From assembly GCA_007115705.1 (NCBI GenBank), contig QXEO01000143.1, forward strand, positions 1,760,176-1,824,175: 64,000 nucleotides of DNA. Direction: 5' to 3'. Both the position numbers and the translations under genes were made by a program. This document shows, one piece after another, positions 56,073-64,000 of the stretch. The stretch is from Dactylis glomerata. Taxonomy: Eukaryota > Streptophyta > Magnoliopsida > Poales > Poaceae. A model generated the notes under the pieces. The model was not told the origin of the DNA. It was given only the letters and a program-made list of their open reading frames with translations, and ran no database searches. How positions within the stretch are numbered: position 1 is the stretch's first letter; every line of letters starts with the position of its first letter.

Positions 56073-57241
56073 TTTTTTTAAAAACAGAGGCTAAAGCATT
56101 GCCTCAATCCATTAATTAAGAAGAAGAAAATTACCCATTTTATTTATAAAAAACTAGGTGAAAACTGAAACATGAACACACATAAAGCAAGAAATCTCAC
56201 GCCAGACACAACCCCCTAACACTTGAAAACATATAAGAACCCTCAATGAGAACTCCTCAATAAAAGACAATGGGCATCATGAAAGGCAATTAATGACCGA
56301 CAAACCTAATATTATCCATCAAGCAGATGCATACGCCTTTCCTATGGTGCCACTCTTCTTGTCTTTGCATCTCAAGGACTTCACCTTCCGAAAGCCGATC
56401 AGAGTACAATCATTCACCTTTTTCCTATTGCCATTGATTGTCGTCCCCGTTAGAAGGCAAGCAATCGCCCTTCCTGATCTAGGATTAGCAGCCTCCAAGC
56501 TGTCGAGCAAGTTGCAAAGCTCTTTTGTAAAGTGAGCCTTGGGATTATGTTACGAAGCTCTTAGATGATCTTGGCGGGGCACGGATCACATTGGACCCAC
56601 ACATGAACCATGACAATTATTGACACTGATGTGGCACACTAGTGGGTCTGCAAGGCAAGCCAACATGCTAAGAGGACGCTAGGGATTGTGGCACTCGCGC
56701 ACATGGTGGTTGTTCTCCAAACTATGGGAGCACCGAAGGGGATCACTACAGACAGCTGCACGATGTCCATGCGCAAGACATCTGCAACACCTAGCAAACT
56801 TCCAAGCGTGGATGGGTCGAGGAAGCAAAGCCGGGACAGGTAGCGTCAGAGAGCATAGACCACGCCGGGGCAGCACCTCTTGCCAACCAACTTTCACATA
56901 TGCCTCACCCCCTCCACAACGGCTGAGCAGCTAGGAGCAAGTATTTGAAAGTATGTAGTCTTGTCAGGGCCAACTCCTCTTCGTCGATGTCATCGTCCTC
57001 GTCGGTGAGAGATGCCCATGAGACGGTCCTCGTACCCACGCACCAGAGTGCCTGCGAATCAGCTTGCCATAGCTGCCGAGACCGCACAAATGAGTCACTA
57101 GCTCCACCTTCGCTAGAGACCCATACTGGGTTGGAATCGGGGCCATTGGCAGTGGCCAATGGCGACCGCTGTGCTAATTCCTCGTCATTGTCAACCACGG
57201 CATGCACCAGACCTGCAGCAACAATCAGCATCAGAGGCGAC
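56073..57241 (-). mobile_element. LINE remnant, ORF1 and 3' tail, on the minus strand
   Basis: Read on the minus strand it ends in an A-run (T7 at 56073-56079) after TTAATTAATGGATTGAGGCAA, a 3'-tail style common in plant L1-type LINEs. Upstream is an ORF1 fragment: VSWASLTDEDDDIDEEEL near 56970-57030, then in another frame a double CCHC-like knuckle starting CCRCLAHGHRAAVC (about 56690-56790). No endonuclease or reverse transcriptase lies between ORF1 and the tail, so the copy is internally deleted. Its 5' side is cut at 57241 by the Gypsy element. Confidence 0.7.
56679..57241 (-). pseudogene. LINE ORF1 fragment, frameshifted
   Basis: Two overlapping minus-strand frames: the first covers 57241-56905 with an acidic linker (SLTDEDDDIDEEEL), the second 56897-56679 with CxxC...H...C knuckles (CRCLAHGHRAAVC, RCSHSLENNHHVREC). 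They are out of frame with each other. Plant L1-type ORF1 proteins bind nucleic acid through such knuckles. Confidence 0.65.
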
Positions 57242-58755
57242 TGATACGTCCAATTTGCATCACTATTTTGTATCATAATTTACTGTTATTCATTGATATA
57301 TTTCATACTTAGATATGATACTTATGTTATTTCCTTTGTTTTTACATGTTTGATGATCATCGGAGGAGTTGCTGCCGGAGTCAGGATTCTGCTGGAAAAA
57401 GGACCATCAAGGGACCATATTTTGAAGATCAGGAAAATTCCATAAAAATACCCAGAAATTATAATTTCCCAGAAGACTCACGGAGCCAGAAGGAGGAGTC
57501 GAGAGAGGCCAGGGGTGGCCCACACGCTAGGGCGGCGCGGCCAGCCCCCTGGCCGCGCCAGCCCTGTGTGAGGGGACCCTGGCCCACCTCTGGTCTCGCC
57601 CCTTCGCGTACATCATCGTCCCCGAAAACCTAAGTGAGGGGGGGGGGGGTTCAGAGTTAGACACAGCCGCCTCTGCGGGGCGGAGAACACCAGAGAGAGA
57701 AAGCTCTCCGGCAGAGAGAAATCTGCCGGGGAAATTCCTTCCCAGAGAGGGGAGATCGTCGCCATCGTCATCACCATCGCACCGGACTTCATCGGGATCA
57801 TCATCATCATCATCTCCATCACCAGCACCTTCATCTCCACCATCACCTCGCCATCCCGCTGTAACATCTTGAGTTGGATCTTGTTATATTCATAGGGGAA
57901 ACTTTCCCGGTGTTGATTACTCTTGTAGTTGATGCTATTGAGTGGAACCGTTGAATTAAGGTTTATGTTCAGATTGTTATTTACCATTATTTCACCTCTG
58001 ATCATGATCCATATGATGTCTTGTGAGTAGTTCGTTTAGTTCTTGAGGACATGGGAGAAGTCAAGATGTTAGTAGTGAATTATTGTTGAGAAATATTTAA
58101 TGGTTTGATATTGTTGTGGTGCTATTTCACTAGTGGTGTCATGTGAACGTCGACTACATGATACTTCACCATTTATGGGCCTAGTGAGATGCATTGTGTA
58201 TTTGGTCACCGATTGTGGGGTTGCTGGAGTGACAGAAACCTAAACCTCCGTTGGGAAACCATTGCACCAGGGAGCGTAGGATCATAGAGTTTAAGGCTGT
58301 GGTTAGATTTATCTTAATTACTTACTTGTATTTGCGGATGCTTGCAAGGGGTATAATCACAAGTGTGTATTTATCCTAGTAAGGGTAGTGCGCTAGCACA
58401 GGTTCACCCCCATAACACTTACCAAATCAATAAATACTATTGGCTCTATGAAGCGAAAGCTCTTGACAGAAACCTCCCGTGTGTCCTCGAGAACGTTTGG
58501 TTATTATAAGAACACAACCGGCTTGTCCTTTGCTGAATAAAGGATTGGGCCACTTGCTGCAATTATTACTACTGTCTTTTATTTACTCGCACTTTATTTA
58601 CTCGTATTACCAAATACTCCTGAAAACCTGTTTGCTAGTATTTACAGTGATTCCTTGATCAAAACTGCTCATCAACACCTTCTGCTCCTCGTTGGGTTCG
58701 ACACTCTTATTTATCGAAAGTACTACGATACACCCCCTATACTTGTGGGTCATCA
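57242..58755 (+). repeat. 5' LTR of the Gypsy element
   Basis: TGATACGTCCAATTTGCAT to CTTGTGGGTCATCA, about 1514 bp. Contains a perfect 11-bp-stem GC hairpin GGCGCGGCCAG-CCCC-CTGGCCGCGCC (57534-57559), a run of 12 G (57638-57649) and ATC/CAT trinucleotide repeats (57765-57850). Confidence 0.88.
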
Positions 58756-58766
58756 AGACTATTTTC

Positions 58767-58784
58767 TGGCGCCGTTGCCGGGGA
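58767..58784 (+). other. Primer-binding site of the Gypsy element
   Basis: TGGCGCCGTTGCCGGGGA, a primer site shared by several large Triticeae Gypsy families, 11 bases after the LTR. Confidence 0.88.
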
Positions 58785-58871
58785 GTGTAGCGCTATTGAA
58801 GAGTGGAATTAGTAAAGGTAACCGTCACTGTGAGTATTGTTTTTATTTTTTGTCTTTTATTTTACTTTGCT

Positions 58872-61800
58872 ATGGATAACTCTCCATTTGGTTTCCTATT
58901 TGGAAACACTTCTACTACTGCTACTGCTGCACATGCGGAGGAACCACCACCGCCACCGCCTGCTGAAATTGATCCTTTTAAAATACCTATGAAAATTGTT
59001 GGGCGTATTATGGATAACTGCTATTCAGGAGATGGAACTGTCCATCCGGGTGATCACTTACTATTTATACATGAATTATGCGAGTTGTTTAGGTGTGCAG
59101 GTATTTCACCAAGCCAGGTCAAGAAGAAATTATTCTCTATATCATTGAAAGGCAGAGCTGAAGAGTGGTATCGACTACTCCAAGATGGTCCATCTATGGC
59201 ATGGGAGGATATTGTGCCTCTCTTTTATTCCAAGTTTTATCCTCCAAGTGAAATTCATAAAGACCGTAACAAGATATATAATTTTTGGCCTCATGATGGA
59301 GAGAGTATTGCCCAAGCGTGGGGGAGATTGAAGTTACTAATGCTCAAATGCCCCATTCATGAGCTCCCCAATAATATTGTTATTGATAATTTTTATGCGC
59401 GGCTTACTCTTCCTGATAAGGATTATTTGGATGCTTCTTGCTTTGGATCATTTACTCATATGAAAGAAGATGCCAAGTGGAAACTTCTTGACCGTATACA
59501 AGAGAATGCTGAAGGTTGGGAAAATGACAAAGGTAGGAAGTCAGGTATAAACTATGATTATGAATGCATTAAATCTTTTATGGGAACCGATGACTTTCAT
59601 AGTGTTAGCGCTGCTTATGGTCTTGATTCCCAAATACTTGCTAATTGTCTTAAGGCCTTTGCCTCTTATATTGACGTTCCAAAGAAAGATTGGAACAAAT
59701 ATCATGCGCCTTACAAAGATTCTATTAGTCATATACCTGCTGCAGCTACTGAAGTTTGTACTGTTGATAGCATCATTCCTGAACCTTATATTGAGAAGAC
59801 ACCTTTCCCTGCTAAGGTAAAGAAGTACTCTACTTTGGTAAGTGTGTCTAATAAAAGTACGAAGAAAGCTGCAGAGCCTGATGAGCAAATTACTATTAAG
59901 TCTCCTGTTGCTATATTGAAAGATCTTGTAACTAAAGATGTGGGAGATGAATATATTCTTTTTTGTGAAGATGCTTCTAACATTCTTTCGCATCCTAAAA
60001 AGCACAGGAAAGCAAGTGTTCCTGTTATCTCTGTCAGGATTGGAGATCATTGCTATTATGGCTTATGTGATATTGGTGCTAGCGCAAGTGCTATTCCCTT
60101 AGAGCTTTATAAAGAAATTATGCACGAGATTGGCGCTTGTGAACTTGAAGATATTGATGTGGTTGTTCAGCTTGCTAACCGAGAGACTGTTTGGCCCCTT
60201 GGTATTGTTCGAGATGTGGAAGTTCTTTGCGGTAAGACTAAGTACCCTACTGATTTTCTAGTACTCGGTAAGGAGGCTAGTAAAACTTGTCCTATTATTT
60301 TTGGTAGACCCTTTTTGAACACTTGTGGCGCCATAATAGATTGTAAGAAAGAGAAATTTTTTACTAAGTTTAATGGAGAGTCTTATGAGTTTAATTTTTC
60401 CAAGTTTGCTAAGACTTCTTATGAAAATGACACGCCTGATGAAAATTTTCGAGTTGAGCAGCTTGCTTCTATTGCTCTTGCCCCTAATAATGCCTTGCAG
60501 CAATTCATGGAAGATCACGAAAGTGATGTTTTTAGCAAGGAAAGAGAAGAGATTGATGATATTCTCCTTCGTCAACCACCACTACTCAAGCATAATCTAC
60601 CTGTGGAGGATCTTGGTACCACTTTGCCGCCTAGAGAAGATCCTGTGTTTGAATTAAAACCTTTGCCTGATGACCTCAAATATGCTTATATTGATGATAA
60701 GAAAATATATCCTGTTATTATTAGTTCAAAACTTTCAGGAAAGGAAGAAGAAAGATTATTGGAGATATTGAGGAAACATCGAGGAGCTATGGGGTATACT
60801 CTTGATGATTTAAAAGGGATTTCTCCTACTTTATGTCAGCATGCCATTAATATGGAGAAAGATGCGAAGCCAGTTGTGGAGCATCCGCGCCGCCTAATTC
60901 TGAAGATGAAGGATGTGGTAAGAAATGAGGTATTAAAGCTCCTTGATGCTGGTATTATTTATCCTATTGCTGATAGTAGATGGGTTAGTCCTGTTCATTG
61001 TGTTCCTAAGAAAGGAGGTATGACTGTTGTACCTAATGAGAATAATGAGCTTATTCCTCAAAGGGTAGTTGTTGGTTATAGAATGTGCATTGATTATAGG
61101 AAGGTAAACAAAGTTACTAAGAAAGATCATTACCCTTTACCGTTTATAGATCAAATGCTAGAAAGGTTGTCTAAGAAGACTCATTTTTGTTTCCTTGATG
61201 GTTATTCTGGCTTTTCTCAAATTGCTATTAAGAAGGATGATCAAGAGAAAACCACTTTTACTTGTCCTTATGGAACTTATGCTTATAGACGTATGCCGTT
61301 TGGTTTATGCAATGCTCCTGCTACTTTTCAAAGATGTATGTCTGCTATTTTTCATGGTTTTTGTGAAGAAATTGTGGAGGTCTTCATGGACGATTTCTCC
61401 GTCTATGGAACTTCTTTTGATAATTGTTTGCACAACCTTGATAAAGTTTTGCAGAGATGCGAAGAAACTAACCTTGTTCTTAATTGGGAGAAATGCCACT
61501 TTATGGTGAATGAAGGAATTGTCCTTGGACATAAAATTTCTGAAAGAGGTATTGAAGTTGACAGAGCAAAAGTGGAGGCAATCGAGAAAATGCCATGTCC
61601 AAGAGATGTTAAAGGTATTCGTAGTATTCTTGGTCATGCTGGTTTCTATAGGAGGTTTATTAAAGATTTCTCTAAGATTTCAAAGCCTCTTACCAATCTT
61701 CTTCAAAAGGATGTACCATTTGTCTTTGATGATGATTGTAAGGAAGCTTTTGAAACTCCTAAGAAGGCTTTAACTACTGCTCCTATTGTTCAACCACCTG

Positions 61801-63602
61801 ATTGGAATTTACCTTTTGAAATTATGTGTGATGCTAGTGATTTTGCTGTTGGTGCTGTTCTTGGACAGCGCGTAGATAATAAGTTGAATGTTATTCATTA
61901 TGCTAGTAAGACTCTTGATGCTGCTCAGAAAAATTACGCTACTACTGAGAAAGAGTTTCTTGCTGTTGTTTTTGCATGTGATAAGTTTAGATCTTACATT
62001 GTTGATTCTAAAGTTACTATTCATACTGATCACGCTGCTATTAGATATCTTATGACTAAGAAGGATGCTAAGCCTAGGCTTATTAGATGGGTGTTGCTTT
62101 TACAAGAGTTTGATTTGCATATCGTAGATAGGAAAGGTGCTGAAAATCCTGTGGCTGACAACTTGTCTAGATTGGAAAATATTTCTTTTGATCCTATTCC
62201 TGTTAATGACAGTTTTCCAAATGAACAGTTGGCTGCAATTAATGCAACTTCACGAGACCTTCCTTGGTATGCTGATTATGCTAACTTTATTGTTTCCAAG
62301 TATTTGCCTCCGACCTTTACAGCTCAGCAAAGAAGGAAATTCTTCTATGATTTGAGGCATTATTTTTGGGATGACCCACATTTATATAAAGAAGGAGTTG
62401 ATGGTATTATGAGAAGATGCGTACCGGAGTACGAGCAACAAGAGATATTAAGAAAATGCCATAGCAGTGCTTATGGAGGGCATCACGCTGGAGATAGAAC
62501 CGCACAGAAGGTTCTACAATCAGGTTTTTATTGGCCAACCCTCTTTAAGGATGCCAGAAGGTACGTTTTATCTTGTGATGAATGTCAAAGAGTTGGAAAT
62601 ATTTCTAGACGCAATGAAATGCCTATGAATTACACTCTTGTTATTGAACCGTTTGATTGTTGGGGATTTGACTTTATGGGTCCTTTTCCTCCTTCAAAAG
62701 GCTATACCCATATACTTGTTGCCGTAGATTATGTTACTAAATGGGTAGAAGCCATACCTACTAAGAGTGCCGATGGTGAGACTTCGTTAAAAATGCTTAA
62801 GGATGTTATTTTTCCTAGGTTCAGAGTGCCTAGATATCTTATGACTGACGGAGGTTCTCATTTTATTCACGGTAGTTTTAGAAAAACTCTTGCTAAGTAT
62901 GATGTCAATCATAGAATTGGTTCTGCTTATCATCCCCAAACTAGTGGGCAGGTAGAGCTTTCAAATAGAGAGATCAAGTCTATCTTGCAGAAAACTGTTA
63001 GTAGGTCTAGGAAAAACTGGGCTAGTAAGTTAAATGACGCTTTATGGGCTTATAGAACTGCTTATAAGAATCCCATGGGTATGTCTCCTTATAAGATGGT
63101 TTATGGAAAAGCGTGTCACTTGCCCTTAGAATTAGAACACAAAGCTTTTTGGGCAGTGAGAGAGCTTAATAGAGATTTTAAACTAGCCGGTAAGAAAAGG
63201 TTGTTAGATTTGAGTTCTCTAGATGAGTGGAGAAACGAAGCGTATGAGAATGCCAGAATTTTCAAGGAGAAAGTCAAGCAATGGCATGATAAGAGAATTC
63301 TTAAGAGAGAGTTCCATGTTGGTGAGAAAGTTTTATTGTATAGGTCTCGTCTCAGATTTTTTGCAGGTAAATTACTTTCTAAATGGGAAGGACCATATGT
63401 TATTGTGGAAGTGTACCGCTCAGGTGCTATTAAGATTGCTTCATTGAAAGATGATTCTACACAAGTGGTGAATGGGCAAAGACTCAAACATTATATCTCT
63501 GGAGATTCTTATAATGAAGATGTTGATGTTATTGAAACAGTTTCTCCGGAAGATTACATTCAAGACAAACTGCAGGAACCTGCAGAGTTCGTTTTTGAAT
63601 AG
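58872..63602 (+). CDS. Gypsy gag-pol polyprotein, intact
   Basis: A 1576-residue uninterrupted frame. The gag region has LKGRAEEWYRLLQDG and WGRLKLLMLKCPIHELPN (about 95-170). The protease has CDIGASASAIPLELY with Asp400, where D-I-G replaces the usual D-[ST]-G, close to the DLGAS seen in Athila-type elements. Reverse transcriptase has YRMCIDYRKVNKVTKKDHYPLP, PFGLCNAPATFQRCM and FMDD (838-841). RNase H has MCDASDFAVGAVLGQ and YATTEKEFLAVVFA. Integrase has the HHCC zinc region (CHSSAYGGHHAGDRT...CDECQ), FDFMGP (Asp1267), MTDGGSHF and a Glu in GQVELSNREIKS. It ends with WEGPYVIVEVYRSGAIKI and VNGQRLKHY. No CCHC knuckle was seen in gag. The start is the ATG at 58872 (MDNSPFGFLFGN). An earlier in-frame codon at 58803 is not ATG. 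Confidence 0.93.
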   Translation: MDNSPFGFLFGNTSTTATAAHAEEPPPPPPAEIDPFKIPMKIVGRIMDNCYSGDGTVHPGDHLLFIHELCELFRCAGISPSQVKKKLFSISLKGRAEEWYRLLQDGPSMAWEDIVPLFYSKFYPPSEIHKDRNKIYNFWPHDGESIAQAWGRLKLLMLKCPIHELPNNIVIDNFYARLTLPDKDYLDASCFGSFTHMKEDAKWKLLDRIQENAEGWENDKGRKSGINYDYECIKSFMGTDDFHSVSAAYGLDSQILANCLKAFASYIDVPKKDWNKYHAPYKDSISHIPAAATEVCTVDSIIPEPYIEKTPFPAKVKKYSTLVSVSNKSTKKAAEPDEQITIKSPVAILKDLVTKDVGDEYILFCEDASNILSHPKKHRKASVPVISVRIGDHCYYGLCDIGASASAIPLELYKEIMHEIGACELEDIDVVVQLANRETVWPLGIVRDVEVLCGKTKYPTDFLVLGKEASKTCPIIFGRPFLNTCGAIIDCKKEKFFTKFNGESYEFNFSKFAKTSYENDTPDENFRVEQLASIALAPNNALQQFMEDHESDVFSKEREEIDDILLRQPPLLKHNLPVEDLGTTLPPREDPVFELKPLPDDLKYAYIDDKKIYPVIISSKLSGKEEERLLEILRKHRGAMGYTLDDLKGISPTLCQHAINMEKDAKPVVEHPRRLILKMKDVVRNEVLKLLDAGIIYPIADSRWVSPVHCVPKKGGMTVVPNENNELIPQRVVVGYRMCIDYRKVNKVTKKDHYPLPFIDQMLERLSKKTHFCFLDGYSGFSQIAIKKDDQEKTTFTCPYGTYAYRRMPFGLCNAPATFQRCMSAIFHGFCEEIVEVFMDDFSVYGTSFDNCLHNLDKVLQRCEETNLVLNWEKCHFMVNEGIVLGHKISERGIEVDRAKVEAIEKMPCPRDVKGIRSILGHAGFYRRFIKDFSKISKPLTNLLQKDVPFVFDDDCKEAFETPKKALTTAPIVQPPDWNLPFEIMCDASDFAVGAVLGQRVDNKLNVIHYASKTLDAAQKNYATTEKEFLAVVFACDKFRSYIVDSKVTIHTDHAAIRYLMTKKDAKPRLIRWVLLLQEFDLHIVDRKGAENPVADNLSRLENISFDPIPVNDSFPNEQLAAINATSRDLPWYADYANFIVSKYLPPTFTAQQRRKFFYDLRHYFWDDPHLYKEGVDGIMRRCVPEYEQQEILRKCHSSAYGGHHAGDRTAQKVLQSGFYWPTLFKDARRYVLSCDECQRVGNISRRNEMPMNYTLVIEPFDCWGFDFMGPFPPSKGYTHILVAVDYVTKWVEAIPTKSADGETSLKMLKDVIFPRFRVPRYLMTDGGSHFIHGSFRKTLAKYDVNHRIGSAYHPQTSGQVELSNREIKSILQKTVSRSRKNWASKLNDALWAYRTAYKNPMGMSPYKMVYGKACHLPLELEHKAFWAVRELNRDFKLAGKKRLLDLSSLDEWRNEAYENARIFKEKVKQWHDKRILKREFHVGEKVLLYRSRLRFFAGKLLSKWEGPYVIVEVYRSGAIKIASLKDDSTQVVNGQRLKHYISGDSYNEDVDVIETVSPEDYIQDKLQEPAEFVFE

Positions 63603-63718
63603 GTAACAGTTCTAGTCAGAAAAGTTTCGCAAAAAGTTCTTCCTTTAATATTTTTGCTGTTATTAATAAATATGAAAAATTACGAGACGAAAACGGGGAG
63701 GAAAAGAAGTCCGTGTGT

Positions 63719-63773
63719 GTCTCACACACGGGTGGCGCGGGCCCACCCCTGGCCGCGCCACCCCCGTGTGAGA
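63719..63773. repeat. GC-rich hairpin downstream of gag-pol
   Basis: TCTCACACACGGGTGGCGCGG is mirrored by CCGCGCCACCCCCGTGTGAGA, about 20-bp arms with small bulges. A related CTGGCCGCGCCAGCCC...GTGTGAG module occurs in the LTR at 57549-57575. Confidence 0.75.
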
Positions 63774-63940
63774 ACACACCGGAACTCGTTTCCGTCCCGG
63801 TTTCCTCCTGTGACTTCGTTTCGATGTATAATTTTCGCCTATTTAACCCCCCGGAGTCCCCGAGGTCTGTATCTCGTTTTCTCGTCGTGTTTTGTTTCGA
63901 GCTGTTTCTGTCAGGAGTTGATCTTAAGCTTTGGGAAGTC

Positions 63941-64000
63941 ATGGCCTCTTCAAGCGGGGACAAGGAGAAGACACCTCCGGAAGATGGCATCAAAGACTTC
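63941..64000 (+). CDS. Start of a second ORF downstream of Gypsy gag-pol (cut by the window end)
   Basis: ATG in good context (GTCATGGCC) opens 20 codons, MASSSGDKEKTPPEDGIKDF, still open at the last base. It lies 338 bp after the gag-pol stop, preceded by CCTATTTAACCCC near 63838, a TATA-like tract. Athila/Tat-type Gypsy elements often carry an extra ORF here, but too little is visible to assign a product. Confidence 0.45.
   Translation, partial: MASSSGDKEKTPPEDGIKDF

Larger units (their letters stand above)
57242..64000 (+). mobile_element. Gypsy LTR retrotransposon, 5' LTR to beyond the window
   Basis: 5' LTR 57242-58755, primer site TGGCGCCGTTGCCGGGGA at 58767-58784, gag-pol 58872-63602 and a further ORF starting at 63941. 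The 3' LTR is outside the window, so the target duplication (left side GCGAC, 57237-57241) cannot be checked. Integrase follows RNase H, the Gypsy order. A VNGQRLKHY C-terminal motif and no chromodomain suggest the Athila/Tat side of Gypsy. The coding region is strikingly AT-rich compared with the GC-rich Copia at 50 kb. Confidence 0.92.

Noticed and set aside
57638..57649. Run of 12 G, and the run of 10 C at 44285-44294
   Set aside because: Probably ordinary homopolymers within LTRs; exact length may be a sequencing artefact, so no significance is claimed.
1..64000. CRISPR arrays, operons, ribosome-binding sites, prophage
   Set aside because: Intron-containing gene, LTR retroelements and MITEs show nuclear plant DNA; none of these prokaryotic features was seen.

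Overview
This is an unfinished-looking but typical stretch of a large grass genome. Its mobile elements point to the wheat/barley tribe (Triticeae): Stowaway MITEs, a BARE/Angela/WIS-type Copia element, a 2.2-kb solo LTR, and a Gypsy element with a GGCGCC-type primer site. It is eukaryotic nuclear DNA. Only one ordinary host gene is clearly supported, and nearly everything else is transposon-derived.

Layout. 0-1.2 kb: three Stowaway MITEs. 2.1-11.5 kb: two abutting Helitron-like elements, each ending in hairpin+CTAG followed by T. They carry GC-rich gene-like pieces, and the first contains a MULE with ~210-bp terminal inverted repeats. 10.1-12.8 kb: a large inverted repeat with two ~1.26-kb arms around a 126-bp centre. 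12.8-18.8 kb: mostly featureless, with MITE and Helitron remnants and one anonymous open frame. 18.8-31.15 kb: an old, stop-riddled Copia element with ~180-bp LTRs, split inside its RNase H region by an 8.5-kb Angela-type element on the minus strand (5-bp target duplication TTGGC). 31.15-37.2 kb: a 441-bp TIR element, then a GC-rich tandem-repeat locus running to a third Helitron 3' end. 38-41 kb: a MITE and a dead PIF/Harbinger transposase. 41-44.3 kb: a truncated LTR and a solo LTR (target duplication AAGTG).

46.2-50.3 kb: the host gene, a plant glycerol-3-phosphate acyltransferase (GPAT) of 528 residues in two exons. It has an N-terminal HAD-like domain with a degenerate catalytic motif and a C-terminal acyltransferase domain with intact HxxxxD and PEGT motifs. 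A full-length, apparently intact and very young Copia element (50342-55674, LTRs differing at one base by eye, target duplication TATTG) sits 88 bp after its stop codon in the same orientation.

56.1-57.2 kb: a minus-strand LINE ORF1 remnant, interrupted by a Gypsy element (57242 to beyond the window). The Gypsy element has a 1.5-kb 5' LTR, an uninterrupted 1576-residue gag-pol frame and the start of a further downstream ORF.

All identifications come from reading motifs and repeats by eye. No database search was run, so family names at sub-superfamily level are recollection, not proof.
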